Assembly (NCBI RefSeq): GCF_006438785.1
Contig: NZ_RCZB01000001.1
Span: 507,912 to 571,911 of the forward strand
Origin: Rhodanobacter glycinis
Lineage (GTDB): Bacteria > Pseudomonadota > Gammaproteobacteria > Xanthomonadales > Rhodanobacteraceae
Reading direction: 5' to 3'
Length of the DNA: 64,000 nt
Shown here piece after piece: positions 55,620 through 64,000 of the stretch (its first letter is position 1; every line of letters begins with the position of its first letter). Position numbers and translations under genes: made by a program. The notes beneath the pieces are model-generated. The model had not been told where the DNA came from and searched no databases. It saw only the letters and a program-made list of their open reading frames with translations.

Positions 55620-56204
55620 CTACCGTTCGGCATGTGCAATTTGCACGATGGCCTTGGCGATATCCTCGGGAGAGAGTACGAAATCGACGAAGCCACTGGC
55701 GATGGCGCTTTCCGGCATGTCGGGCTGCCGTGCCGTGTCGAGACGCTGTGCGATCGTGGTGCCGCCGACTTCCTTGATGGCGCGAAGCGCCTCGGCGCCG
55801 TCTCCGTCGTAGCCGGAGACGATCACGGCAATCAGCTTGCCGTCCCAGTGTTCCGCCAGGGAGCGCAGGAACACGGTGATGACATCGGGCCATCCCCGCG
55901 GCTTCGAGATCGGTTCGAGCCGAAAGTCGCCGTGAAGCACGTGCAGGTCTCGCTGCGCAGGAATGATGTAAACCCGATTGGGTTCAATCCGCAGGCTATC
56001 GACGATGAGTTCCACGGGCATCGTGGTGAAACCCGGAAGGATCTCGTGAAGCCGAGAGGCGAACTTTCTCGCATGGTTGACGATGACGACCGCGACGCCC
56101 ATGTCGTTTGGCAGGTGTTTCAGCAACCGGATATAGGCGTCGAGACCGCCGGCCGATCCGCCCACGCAGACAATCGGGAAATCCCGCCCAGTACGGACTT
56201 TCAT
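55620..56204 (-). CDS. Stand-alone CheB-type methylesterase domain protein
   Basis: 194 residues. The catalytic triad of CheB is visible: Ser in CVGGSAGGLDAY, His in VNHARKF and Asp in SGYDGDGAEAL. The N-terminal receiver domain of chemotaxis CheB is missing and no chemotaxis gene is near. It should hydrolyse methyl-glutamyl esters, or have a non-chemotactic role as in CheB/CheR fusion sensors. GGAGGCAGACGA precedes the ATG at 56204. Confidence 0.87.
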   Translation of the reverse strand: MKVRTGRDFPIVCVGGSAGGLDAYIRLLKHLPNDMGVAVVIVNHARKFASRLHEILPGFTTMPVELIVDSLRIEPNRVYIIPAQRDLHVLHGDFRLEPISKPRGWPDVITVFLRSLAEHWDGKLIAVIVSGYDGDGAEALRAIKEVGGTTIAQRLDTARQPDMPESAIASGFVDFVLSPEDIAKAIVQIAHAER

Positions 56205-56570
56205 TCGTCTGCCTCCCTCACCGGTGGTCCAAAGCAGGGGCGCAGTGGTCTGACGACCTGGCAGACCGACGTGCGTCGAGCGATACATCCAGAGCAAACA
56301 CCGACTGGACTTCTCCCACCCTGGACCATGTCATGAGTTGGTGACGTGATCAGGCGAAGAGGCTCGGGGTCATTTTCTCGCGCTGGACGGCGGCAGGGGC
56401 ATCATTGAGACTTTCCGACCCAGCCGCCAGCAACCCGCTGACGGACATGAGGGAAAAGATGCCAGCAGGCTCACGTATCCTCAGTGAGCCGCAGAGACCA
56501 TTGATGGGCATCGTGAATCCTGCATGGCGTCCGAATCATTGCCCGACGCCATGCTTCGGCGAGCAGCGGA
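56205..56570. other. Intergenic region with no recognised feature
   Basis: 366 bp upstream of the CheB-like gene and downstream of the DedA gene. No gene or clear terminator was found; short open frames in it lack family resemblance. Confidence 0.5.
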
Positions 56571-57191
56571 TCACTCGTCGCGCAGATGCCGCACGTGCCG
56601 CCACACATACAAGCCGAAGGCGATCAGAAGGGCGGCGAGGATGACCGCATCGAAGCGGTGGAACCAGCCGCCCAGGGTGTCCCAGTGCTGCCCCAGCTTC
56701 ACCCCGATCCAGGCCAGCAGCGCGCACCAGATGAGCGAGCCCAGGAAGGTGTAGAGGCAGAACCGCCAGATCGGCATGCGTGCCACGCCGGCGGGAAAGG
56801 CGATGAAAGTGCGCACCACCGGCAGCAACCGCCCCGCGAAAATGATGATGCCGCCATGTTCGCGAAACCAGCGGTCGGCCAGATCCAGATCGCTGCGCGA
56901 AACCAGCACGTACTTGCCGTAGCGCTCCACCAGCCTGCGGCCGCCCCACGCGCCGACCGCGTAGGCCAGCAGCGAGCCGAGCACGCAGCCGATGGCTCCG
57001 GCCAGCACCACGATCCACAGCACCAGGGTGCCCTTGAAAACGAGATAGCCGGAGAACGGCATGATTACTTCCGACGGCAACGGAATGCAGGCGCTCTCGA
57101 CGCCCATCAGCAGCACGATGCCCAGGTAGCCGCTGCGCGTGATCAGGTCGATGATGGCCGCGGCAAGCAGGCTGAACAGTTTCGCGATCAT
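56571..57191 (-). CDS. DedA-family membrane protein
   Basis: 206 residues with about five hydrophobic segments. Family motifs are GYLGIVLLMGVESACIPLPSEVIMPFSGYL and the FAGRLLPVVRTFIAFPAGVARM motif with conserved Arg residues. DedA proteins are flippases or transporters, several being undecaprenyl-phosphate or phosphatidylethanolamine flippases, that support proton-motive force and polymyxin tolerance. The frame is open to 57323; MIAKLFSLL at 57191 is the likely start. Confidence 0.93.
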   Translation of the reverse strand: MIAKLFSLLAAAIIDLITRSGYLGIVLLMGVESACIPLPSEVIMPFSGYLVFKGTLVLWIVVLAGAIGCVLGSLLAYAVGAWGGRRLVERYGKYVLVSRSDLDLADRWFREHGGIIIFAGRLLPVVRTFIAFPAGVARMPIWRFCLYTFLGSLIWCALLAWIGVKLGQHWDTLGGWFHRFDAVILAALLIAFGLYVWRHVRHLRDE

Positions 57192-57500
57192 GGGTTTCCG
57201 TGAGTGCGGGGAAAGCGCCAGGTTGTGGGCGAGAGCATCTGGCTGGGTGGATGCGACCGCCGCATTTTCAGCGAGGGCCGCCGGCTCCGCGAGCATCGGG
57301 CACGTCGGCAGGCAACCGCGCACCCGATCCGGCGCGACACGCTACTTCCGCGCTGGTGCGGTGGGAGGGCAGCGTGCGGCGCTCGCCATGAAGGGCACGT
57401 GCAGTGGCGGCCGGTTTCCTGGTACCCGGCATCGTCCTGGCGTACGGATATTCGCCGCGCCGGTGCCGACCGCCTTCGACGCAGCCCGAAGGCGCAGGCG

Positions 57501-57746
57501 ATGACACACATGGATTTCGCCAGCTCCCAGGCGCACGCGATCATCGCGAGCCCGAGGGCGAAGGGCGCGAGCGCCGAGGCGCTGGCGAAGCTGAGCGCCG
57601 ACATGGAGACGTTCAAGGTGAAGTACGCGAACCCGATGTACCGCCTGCCGATGACGTTCGCGGAGATCTTTCCGGTCGGCATGCTGGTGTCGCTGGTCTC
57701 GGCGGGCCTGCTGCGCAACAGCCGGTTTTTGCCGGCACCTGGGTTG
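57501..57746 (+). pseudogene. C-terminal remnant of a DUF4199 membrane protein
   Basis: The frame reads MDFASSQAHAIIASPRAKGASAEALAKLSADM, then MYRLPMTFAEIFPVGMLVSLVSAGLLRNSRFLP, the usual second half of DUF4199 proteins. The N-terminal membrane helices are absent and the frame runs on through a dispersed repeat, so it is broken at both ends. Confidence 0.6.
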
Positions 57747-57816
57747 AAACGTTTGTGGTCGTCGTTGAGTCGGGTGACGCGCGACGCGGGTTTCAAACAA
57801 TGCGGTTTTATTTGCG

Positions 57817-57912
57817 AAAGACCGCTTTCGCCACCTATGTGCGCCGCTCGCAAGCGTCCGCTTTCGGGGAGTCCATTTTTCCAGGAGTGGCGGCAAAATA
57901 CTGGTCGTACCA
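57817..57912 (+). repeat. Dispersed intergenic repeat, copy B
   Basis: Similar to 44120-44212 in the same orientation; the most alike part is 57859-57912. It lies directly downstream of the DUF4199 remnant and ends 15 bp before the periplasmic-binding-fold gene. Confidence 0.6.
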
Positions 57913-57926
57913 ACCTCCGTGTGCGC

Positions 57927-59039
57927 TCAGCCGGCGTGAAGAATCCGAAAGCGATCGGGTTGCGCCGGATCCCGATCGACGACCTGGATTGGCGCCCAAG
58001 CCCATTGCCAAACGCTGATACCTGGTGTGCGGGTGAACTGGATCTGCCCGCGGGTACCTTCGACTGCAACGCGGGGCCAGGCTTCAGCCATGCGCGCCCG
58101 GTCCGCGCCATGCGAACGCAGCACCTCGGCAAGGACGGCGATGGTGTCGTATCCCTCGAAGGCGACAAAGGAAGGCGCTTGGGCCAGGCGCTCGCACAGG
58201 GCCGTTTCGACGCGCACACCGAGTGGGCTGAGGCGCCCGGGCAGGTAGCGCAAGAACGGGATCGCAGCGCCGTCGTCACCCAGCAATGCCGTCCATTCGG
58301 CGAACTCCGGTTGCCCGGCTGGAGCACCTATCAGGATCCCGGCGAGGCGCGGGTCGTGACGCACGGATTTGACGATCGACACCGCCGGCTCCGGGAAGCC
58401 GACCAAAAGAAGAAGAGCCGTCGCGCGATGCTCGACGAGTTGGTCGCACGCCGCCGTCGGGTCGAGCACTCCCATGTCGAGTTCGATGACCGTGCCGCCG
58501 CGTGGCGCGAGGTGGTCCCGCAGAATGCGGGCGCCAGCGGCCCAGTAGACACTGGCCTGAGCTGCCAAGAGGATTCGACGGTGGCCTGCGCCGAGGAGGA
58601 AGTCCGCGTAGAGCTGCCAGCCGCGAGACTGCGGCGGCGCCAGGCGCGCGACCCATTCCGTCGGCTGTTCGGTGAGCGCGTCGAGAACCGCTGACGCGCA
58701 GAGGAACGGCAGGCCGAGAGCGTCGGCCCTGGCCGCCGCGGCGCGAGCGACGACGCTGTGGTACTCCCCCACCAGGGCCGCCACGCCCAGGCCAGCCAAT
58801 TCATCCACGGCCGCCGTGGCTCTCTGCGGATCAGCCGCGGTGTCTCGAACGATCAGTTCGAGTGGTCTTCCGACGATCCCGCCGGCGTCATTGACGTCGC
58901 GAACGGCCAGCTCGACTCCGGCGAGCAAGTGTCGGCCCGCCTCGACCCAGCCAGGCCGGGTGAGCGGAACGAGCACGCCGATATGGATGGCCGATTCGTC
59001 AGTCCGCTCCGCTCCAGATGACAATGGTGGCGTAAGCAT
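57927..59039 (-). CDS. Periplasmic-binding-protein fold (Leu/Ile/Val-type) ligand-binding protein
   Basis: 370 residues from the ATG at 59039. The type I periplasmic-binding fold starts with IHIGVLVPLTRPGWVEAGRHLLAGVELAVRDVNDAGG and has LVGEYHSVVARAAAARADALGLPFLC and FVAFEGYDTIAVLAEVL. It is like branched-chain amino-acid ABC substrate-binding proteins, but no signal peptide is visible and no permease or ATPase gene is near. It may act as a cytosolic ligand sensor (as AmiC does) or be an orphan. The frame is open further to 59201 without family resemblance. Confidence 0.78.
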   Translation of the reverse strand: MLTPPLSSGAERTDESAIHIGVLVPLTRPGWVEAGRHLLAGVELAVRDVNDAGGIVGRPLELIVRDTAADPQRATAAVDELAGLGVAALVGEYHSVVARAAAARADALGLPFLCASAVLDALTEQPTEWVARLAPPQSRGWQLYADFLLGAGHRRILLAAQASVYWAAGARILRDHLAPRGGTVIELDMGVLDPTAACDQLVEHRATALLLLVGFPEPAVSIVKSVRHDPRLAGILIGAPAGQPEFAEWTALLGDDGAAIPFLRYLPGRLSPLGVRVETALCERLAQAPSFVAFEGYDTIAVLAEVLRSHGADRARMAEAWPRVAVEGTRGQIQFTRTPGISVWQWAWAPIQVVDRDPAQPDRFRILHAG

Positions 59040-59418
59040 GCGTTGGCATCTCGAATAGGTGGTGAATTGGGTGCGGCTGCGGTTGGATGTCGACAGGATC
59101 GAGGATTCGAAGTTTATCCCCGCTCTGGGATGCAGTTGCACTCGGCATCGACGTCGCCACCACGGCCACCATCGGCGACACTGCTCGAAACCGTCGAGCA
59201 CGTTACGAGTTGAACAAGACCTGCTCGTCGGACGGACTAGCTATATCTGGCCGTCGTCGGCCCGTGCGGGTCCGATGACGGCCGTGCAAGCTGCGGCGGG
59301 CAGAGGCCGACCCAAAGCGGACAGGCTGGCCGAGACCCCGCTACAAACTCTCCCGGAGCATTGTCGATTTCCGATCATCAGCTTCGTCGTCAATACATCA
59401 CCACCCAAAGGATCTCCC
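59040..59418. other. Intergenic region with no recognised feature
   Basis: 379 bp between divergent genes. The plus-strand frame open from 59059 has no family resemblance before the YCII start. Promoters for both genes must lie here. Confidence 0.5.
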
Positions 59419-59790
59419 ATGAAATACCTCGGCCTGGCCTACTTCACTCCCGAAAAATTCGCCGCGATGGCGCCAGACGATGTCAAGGCATTGGTGAGCC
59501 AATGCCCGGCATTGGACGAGAAGATGCGCGCTACCGGCAAGGTTCTGGTTTCCGCGTCGCTTGGCGACCTGGACAGCTGGAGGACGCTTCGCCCGCGCAG
59601 CGGCAAGACGCACGTCAGCGATGGGCCTTACGCCGAGTCGAAGGAAGTGGTGGGCGGCCTGTTCATTATCGAGGCGGACAGTCGTGACGAGGCGCTGCGC
59701 ATCGCATCCATGCACCCGGCCGCCACGCTGGGCGAAGAAGGCGGATGGGCCGTCGAGCTTATCCCCATGGATTTCTACCTGGCTCAATGA
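59419..59790 (+). CDS. YCII-related domain protein
   Basis: 123 residues beginning MKYLGLAYFTPEKFAAM, with the DGPYAESKEVVGGLFIIEADSRDEAL motif of the DGPF/YCII family. Relatives are often encoded beside ECF sigma factors; none is here. The function is unknown, with an enzymatic role like YciI dehydrochlorinase-like proteins proposed. The frame is open to 59059 without similarity. Confidence 0.87.
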   Translation: MKYLGLAYFTPEKFAAMAPDDVKALVSQCPALDEKMRATGKVLVSASLGDLDSWRTLRPRSGKTHVSDGPYAESKEVVGGLFIIEADSRDEALRIASMHPAATLGEEGGWAVELIPMDFYLAQ

Positions 59791-59835
59791 TGGCCTGGGC
59801 GCCTGCATCAAGAATGCGAGTCGATTTTTTTGTGG

Positions 59836-60666
59836 CTACGAAACGTCCATCGTTGCGCGAGGCTGGTCCGCGCTTCCCGGATCGATCGCTGCCTCGCAGA
59901 GCCGCGCAATCACCTGGCTGCCTTTGCGGGCCTCATTTTCATCGGACGGAGCAAATTCGGTGATCGTAAGTCCGACTACGTCGGCTTCGCGCGCGATGCG
60001 GCCGACCAACGCGATCGCATCTTCGATCCCTAGACTGCCGTCGGGATATGCGAGGTAAGGAAATTCGCGCGGATCGAGCACGTCCAGGTCAAAATGAATG
60101 TGCACCGGCCCGTCGATGGTTGCTTGGGGATCCAGCAGTTTCAGATCCAGTTCGCGCTGCAACGCCCAGTCGCCATCATCGCCGACACGGATGCCGAAAT
60201 AGTGAAAGCGTGCCGGATCAACCGGCGTGCCCAGGAAGGGCCGCATCGGCTCCGCGGCACGCCCCAGGATCGCGCTTACCGGCATGCCATGGAAGTTGCC
60301 ACTGGGGGACGTCTCAGGCGTGTTGGCATCGAGATGCGCATCGATCCAGATCACGTGGAGGTCAGGATGTATGCCGTTCAGATAGCCGATCACCGCGACA
60401 TCCACGGCGCAATCGCCGCCGGCGGTCAGGACGCGCCCGGCACCGGAGTGCGCGAGAATATCCTGCGCGCTGCGGAACTGCGCAAAGATCGCTTCCCACC
60501 GGTGGACGCCGTTAGCATCATCCACATGGTTGTCATCCAGCGGTACCCGGATCAGCGGGGCGTACTGCCCGCAGACCGCAGCCGCCGCTGCTGCACCGCG
60601 CGGAAGGTTCTCGTGCCGCCCCGATCCTTGCCATTGTGGGTAGGAAAGGCTGATGTCGAACGGCAT
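59836..60666 (-). CDS. Arginase/ureohydrolase-family protein
   Basis: 276 residues. Metal-binding motifs are WIDAHLDAN (Asp, His, Asp) and HFDLDVLDP (two Asp). The first motif reads GGDC instead of GGDH, so the usual first His ligand is replaced by Cys, as in a subgroup of the superfamily. It may hydrolyse a guanidino or related C-N bond; substrate unknown. It is convergent with the YCII gene. Confidence 0.85.
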   Translation of the reverse strand: MPFDISLSYPQWQGSGRHENLPRGAAAAAAVCGQYAPLIRVPLDDNHVDDANGVHRWEAIFAQFRSAQDILAHSGAGRVLTAGGDCAVDVAVIGYLNGIHPDLHVIWIDAHLDANTPETSPSGNFHGMPVSAILGRAAEPMRPFLGTPVDPARFHYFGIRVGDDGDWALQRELDLKLLDPQATIDGPVHIHFDLDVLDPREFPYLAYPDGSLGIEDAIALVGRIAREADVVGLTITEFAPSDENEARKGSQVIARLCEAAIDPGSADQPRATMDVS

Positions 60667-60870
60667 GGTCTTAAGTGCTCCTTTCGATCGTTATTTCTCG
60701 ACGACGCCATCGTCTGGCCGAGATCATCGCCTGGCTGAAACAACGTCAGTGCTGTGGCGTCGTACTATCACACTCCACACCAACCTGCTTCATCAGACGG
60801 GGCCGAGTGCCTGCTTCCGCCGCCGTGCGCTTTTCTTGCGACCTCGACGACGGTCGACGAGCACGAAGGC

Positions 60871-61923
60871 TCAGTGTGCAGCGGCGCCCAGCGTCTTGCG
60901 GAAGAACGCCAGTGCGCTGGCGTTGATGCGCTGGTGCGCCGCGACGCGATCGACGCCAGGCGGGTCCTTGCAAAGGTCCGCTGCGTCCTTGCCGAGTTGC
61001 GGCGAGCATGGCGCGAGAAACACGTAATGCCCCGCCTTGGGAATCATCTTGGTGCCGGCGAGCGTCCTGATCAGCGGTGCGATGTGCAGAACGTTTTCCT
61101 GCGGCAGCAGCACCTGATCGTCCTGACCGTAATAGAGATAAACCGGCCGGTTGACGTGGGCAAGACCGGCCTTGTCGAACACCAGGCTCAGCGGCGCCAT
61201 GACGAAGGCGGCTTTCACGCGCGGGTCAGCGGGCTTGCCCCACTGGTCGACGCTTGCCTGCAGTGCGGCGAGGGCCGCTGTCGCGGTCCCCTGGGACTGG
61301 AGCTTCTGCAGCATCGCGCAGTCCGGGTCTTTGGGATGTCGTGCGCAGTAGCCGACGTAGAGATCGAAACGCGGTACCGCACCGACAACCATCAGCGCGG
61401 CGTAGCCGCCAGCGGAAAAACCGGTGACACCGATCCGGTTCGGATCGATCAGCGTCTTCCAGTGCGGATCGTTCAACAGTTCGCTGACCGCGGCCTTTAC
61501 CTGGATCGGCCGGCCGGCCAGCACGGCGGCAGTTCCGACGCCGCTCATGTCGTGGAAATTGTCCTTGGGGTGTTCCAGCGTCGCCACCACAAAGCCGTGG
61601 CTCGCCAGGTAGGCCGCGAGATCGTGATGGCCCAGGTCCGACCCGCCATGCCCGTGCGAGATCACCACCAGCGGCTTGGCGCCGGCGATGGGCGGTGCGT
61701 CGGGCGTGGCATGCAATTCGTAAGGCCCGCGCCAGGTGACCTTCGAGGGTTGCGCGGATGGGTAGAACACGTAGCCGGGCGTCGTGCCGCCGTTGACCGG
61801 GTCGTGAATCGCGATCGCCTGGAATCCCACGCCGGTCACGGCCTGGGCGATGGCGGCGACTGGCGCGAGGAGCAGCAGGATGAGCATGCGGCTCACCAGA
61901 GCAAGGCGTGAACGACTATTCAT
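60871..61923 (-). CDS. Secreted alpha/beta hydrolase (PAF-acetylhydrolase/dienelactone-hydrolase-like)
   Basis: 350 residues with a signal peptide (MLILLLLAPVAAIAQA). It has PLVVISHGHGGS, nucleophile motif GFSAGG, acid in YYGQDDQVLLP and a late His in PKAGHYVFLAPC. Paired Cys suggest disulphides in the periplasm. The substrate is unknown. It stands alone, with 200-bp gaps on both sides. Confidence 0.85.
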   Translation of the reverse strand: MNSRSRLALVSRMLILLLLAPVAAIAQAVTGVGFQAIAIHDPVNGGTTPGYVFYPSAQPSKVTWRGPYELHATPDAPPIAGAKPLVVISHGHGGSDLGHHDLAAYLASHGFVVATLEHPKDNFHDMSGVGTAAVLAGRPIQVKAAVSELLNDPHWKTLIDPNRIGVTGFSAGGYAALMVVGAVPRFDLYVGYCARHPKDPDCAMLQKLQSQGTATAALAALQASVDQWGKPADPRVKAAFVMAPLSLVFDKAGLAHVNRPVYLYYGQDDQVLLPQENVLHIAPLIRTLAGTKMIPKAGHYVFLAPCSPQLGKDAADLCKDPPGVDRVAAHQRINASALAFFRKTLGAAAH

Positions 61924-62123
61924 GCGGTCGACCTTCCACGAAAGAAGGCGGAATTGTAATGAGTCGGCACGCAGTTATGGCAACTGGAAAACCTCGGGGC
62001 CGCAGGAAGTCAAATCCAGGGCGGGTAACTTCGGTACCCGGTCGGTGCGCCCGCCTGCCGTCGCCCTTTGGCCAGCACGCGCTGCGTCCAGGGATCTTCC
62101 TCGCCTTTTCCGTCAGGGTCGGG

Positions 62124-62960
62124 TCACCCTCGGGGCTGGCCCTGGGCGATCCACAGGCGTCCTGCCTGCAGGTCCAGCGTAATCACCTTGTCGTGCAGGA
62201 ACGGCATGCCCAGGTTGCCGTCGAGGATCATGTCGGGGGTAAATGCCATGCCCTGTGCGCGCAGTCCGGCAGCGACAGCGAAGCTGGCCTGTTGCGGACC
62301 CTTGGCCGTCGGGTCGAGGCCGAGAAGCGTCGCGTAGGGCTGGGATACCAGCAGGGTTCCACCGTTGCCGGTATCCAACTCGAACCACAGCATGCCCCTG
62401 GACGTGGCCACGCCCACGGAAGCGGCCAGCGCGCGGCCCTGCATCTCGCGCGACCGCAGCACGGGCAGCTCGCGGGCGTGGGCGATGCGCGCCTGCAGGC
62501 TCGCTGGCGATTCGATGATCAGGCGTCGGCCCGGAATATCCACGGTGATGGTCTTGCCGGCGAAAAGGTCGAGCGCGATGGAGCCGGCCACCGGTGCCGC
62601 ATCCTTGGCCACCAGCGGCGCAACGTCGAGCACCGCCGTCACCGGCGCGCGGAATACCTGGTCGCCCAGCGTGAAGTCGATGCTGTCGCAGCGGGGCGCA
62701 TCCAGCCGCTGCCCCATCATCTGGAAACCGCTCAGGCGTCCCCACGGCTTGCAACCGGCCTTGGCGGCAAAGGCCGGCGACAGCAAGGTGATTCCACCGG
62801 CCGTATCCAGCAGAAACAAGCCGTCGTGGCCATGGACCGTGGCATGCAGGGCGACGGTCTTGCGATAGCTTTCCAGCTTGAACACCGCCTGTGGCTGCGC
62901 GGCGGCGGCCGCTGCGCTGATGAAAAGGAGGCCGGCCAGGGCCATGAAGAGTCGTCGCAT
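62124..62960 (-). CDS. Retropepsin-like aspartic protease family protein, secreted
   Basis: 278 residues with a signal peptide (MALAGLLFISAAAAAA). Two aspartyl motifs, FLLDTAGG and FELDTGNGG, one in each half, suggest a single-chain bilobal retropepsin-like fold. The first has DTA in place of DTG. Family members are widespread in proteobacteria, but few are characterised. It is divergent from the LysR gene. Confidence 0.82.
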   Translation of the reverse strand: MRRLFMALAGLLFISAAAAAAQPQAVFKLESYRKTVALHATVHGHDGLFLLDTAGGITLLSPAFAAKAGCKPWGRLSGFQMMGQRLDAPRCDSIDFTLGDQVFRAPVTAVLDVAPLVAKDAAPVAGSIALDLFAGKTITVDIPGRRLIIESPASLQARIAHARELPVLRSREMQGRALAASVGVATSRGMLWFELDTGNGGTLLVSQPYATLLGLDPTAKGPQQASFAVAAGLRAQGMAFTPDMILDGNLGMPFLHDKVITLDLQAGRLWIAQGQPRG

Positions 62961-63091
62961 GAGTGGGGGTTCCGGGGCAGGGGATGGGCGAGAGCCAGCG
63001 GGAGGAACGGCAGCCGTGACACTTTATCCGCGGCGGCCGCCTGCTTATTCTGGCGTTGCTGAAATCACTCTTTGGTGCCGCTGAAGAATCC

Positions 63092-64000
63092 ATGGACCGT
63101 CTCCAGAGCATGCTGTACTTCGTGCGCGTGGTAACGCTGAAGAGTTTCAGCCGCGCGGCCGCCGAGCTGGGCGTGTCCGCCGCCACGGTGACCACCCATG
63201 TGCGGCAACTCGAGCAGGCGCTCGGCGTGCGCCTGCTCGACCGCAACACCCGCTCGCTGAAGCTGACCGAGGCCGGCGCGATCTATGTCGAGCACTGCCG
63301 GCAAGTGCTCGGCGACATCCGGCACATGGAAACCCTGCTGGCGCCGCGCGGCAAGGCGCTTCGCGGCGTGCTGCGAGCGGACGTGCCGGTGGTGCTGGGC
63401 CGGCGGATCATTGCGCCGCAGCTGCCGGCCTTCCTGCGCCGGTACCCGCAGATCACGCTTGAGCTGTCGATGGAGAACCGTTCCGACGACCTGATCGGCC
63501 GCGACTGGGACTGCGCGATCCGCATCGGCGAGCTGCCGGATTCCTCGCTGGTCGCGCGCCGACTGGGCACGGTGCGCTGGATCACCTGCGCCGCGCCGGC
63601 CTATCTCGAGCGCGCCGGCGAACCGCGCACGCCGGAGGATCTGCTCCGTCACAACTGCCTCGGCTTCATGCCGGTCGGCGAGCGGACGCCGGTGCCATGG
63701 CAGTTCGTTCGCGATGGCCGGACGGCCCACGTTGCGGTCCGTGGCAACGTGCTCATGGATTCGCTGGACCCGCTGCTGGACGCGGCGGTCGCTGGTGTGG
63801 GGATGGTCCAGGTCGACGCGTCGACGGCACGCGCGCTGCTGGCCGACCATCGCTTGCAGCGGGTGCTTGCGGACTTCGAAGCGGACGGACCGCCGATCAC
63901 GCTGATCGCCAGCGGTCGTCGGCAGATGCCACCGAAGGTGGCGGCCTTCGGCGAATTCGTTGCCGGCCTGCTGACCGAAGGCGGCGGGCAGGGTGTGCTG
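63092..64000 (+). CDS. LysR-family transcriptional regulator, 3' end beyond the window
   Basis: 303 codons are visible without a stop. The N-terminal helix-turn-helix is MDRLQSMLYFVRVVTLKSFSRAAAELGVSAATVTTHVRQLEQALGVRLLDRNTRSLKLTEAG, and the substrate-binding domain begins LRGVLRADVPVVLG. It belongs to the large CrgA/DsdC-like group with unknown inducers. It may control the divergent protease gene (131-bp gap). Confidence 0.92.
   Translation, partial: MDRLQSMLYFVRVVTLKSFSRAAAELGVSAATVTTHVRQLEQALGVRLLDRNTRSLKLTEAGAIYVEHCRQVLGDIRHMETLLAPRGKALRGVLRADVPVVLGRRIIAPQLPAFLRRYPQITLELSMENRSDDLIGRDWDCAIRIGELPDSSLVARRLGTVRWITCAAPAYLERAGEPRTPEDLLRHNCLGFMPVGERTPVPWQFVRDGRTAHVAVRGNVLMDSLDPLLDAAVAGVGMVQVDASTARALLADHRLQRVLADFEADGPPITLIASGRRQMPPKVAAFGEFVAGLLTEGGGQGVL

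Noticed and set aside
54217..55893. 558-codon minus-strand frame
   Set aside because: It runs antisense through the HxlR gene, the direct repeat and part of the CheB gene region in another frame; no motif.
57204..58694. 496-codon plus-strand frame
   Set aside because: Only its short part at 57501-57746 resembles a family (DUF4199); the rest is a repeat and the antisense of the binding-protein gene.
61908..63062. 384-codon plus-strand frame
   Set aside because: It is antisense to the retropepsin-like gene, which has a signal peptide and two aspartyl motifs.
1..64000. CRISPR arrays, rRNA genes, prophage or origin of replication
   Set aside because: No regularly spaced repeats, rRNA sequence, phage structural genes or DnaA-box clusters were seen.

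Overview
The window is high-GC gammaproteobacterial chromosome, most likely from the Rhodanobacteraceae/Xanthomonadaceae (Lysobacterales; Rhodanobacter- or Dyella-like). The basis is the gene order rpoE-rseA-mucD/degP-lepA-lepB-DUF4845-rnc-era-recO, a FabV-type enoyl reductase, an XAC0095-family protein and xanthomonad-style intergenic palindromes. No database search was possible, so the genus is inferred.

Positions 1-33 kb are an ordinary core backbone. They hold the tail of a DUF1249 gene, a tRNA cluster (Ala, Glu, Asp, read leftwards from one clear promoter), a CPA2 antiporter, an FKBP isomerase, UDP-glucose dehydrogenase with slyX and a DUF2058 gene, a FadJ-like beta-oxidation protein and a GGDEF/EAL regulator. 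Then come the envelope-stress operon (with a candidate sigma-E promoter), lepA, lepB, rnc, era and recO. These are followed by an AsmA-like YdbH protein with a DUF1318 lipoprotein, rlmD, a CYTH-nagZ-hpt-nucleoside phosphorylase run, a cold-shock gene, an N4-glycosylasparaginase, cutC, a VOC protein and fabV.

Positions 33-64 kb are accessory. The region opens with a visibly AT-rich two-gene cassette at 33.08-36.46 kb. The first gene is a GHKL ATPase fused to a PD-(D/E)XK-type nuclease. The second is a SEFIR/TIR-domain protein. This is the best candidate for an undescribed anti-phage or abortive-infection system. After an IS3 remnant come two paralogous sensor modules, each a beta-propeller/Y_Y_Y histidine kinase with a NarL-type regulator and a nearby alpha/beta hydrolase, at 37.4-42.3 kb and 46.9-51.6 kb. 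Between them lie an XAC0095-family gene with a strongly structured leader, several decayed genes, a SnoaL-like protein, a methyltransferase and an IS4 remnant.

A direct repeat of about 626 bp (46203-46828 and 54622-55248) brackets an 8.4-kb block. The block holds the second sensor module, a dead toxin-antitoxin pair, a DoxX protein, and an NmrA-like reductase with its divergent HxlR regulator. The window ends with a solo CheB methylesterase, a DedA protein, a periplasmic-binding-fold protein, a YCII protein, an arginase-family enzyme, a secreted alpha/beta hydrolase, a retropepsin-like protein and a truncated LysR gene.
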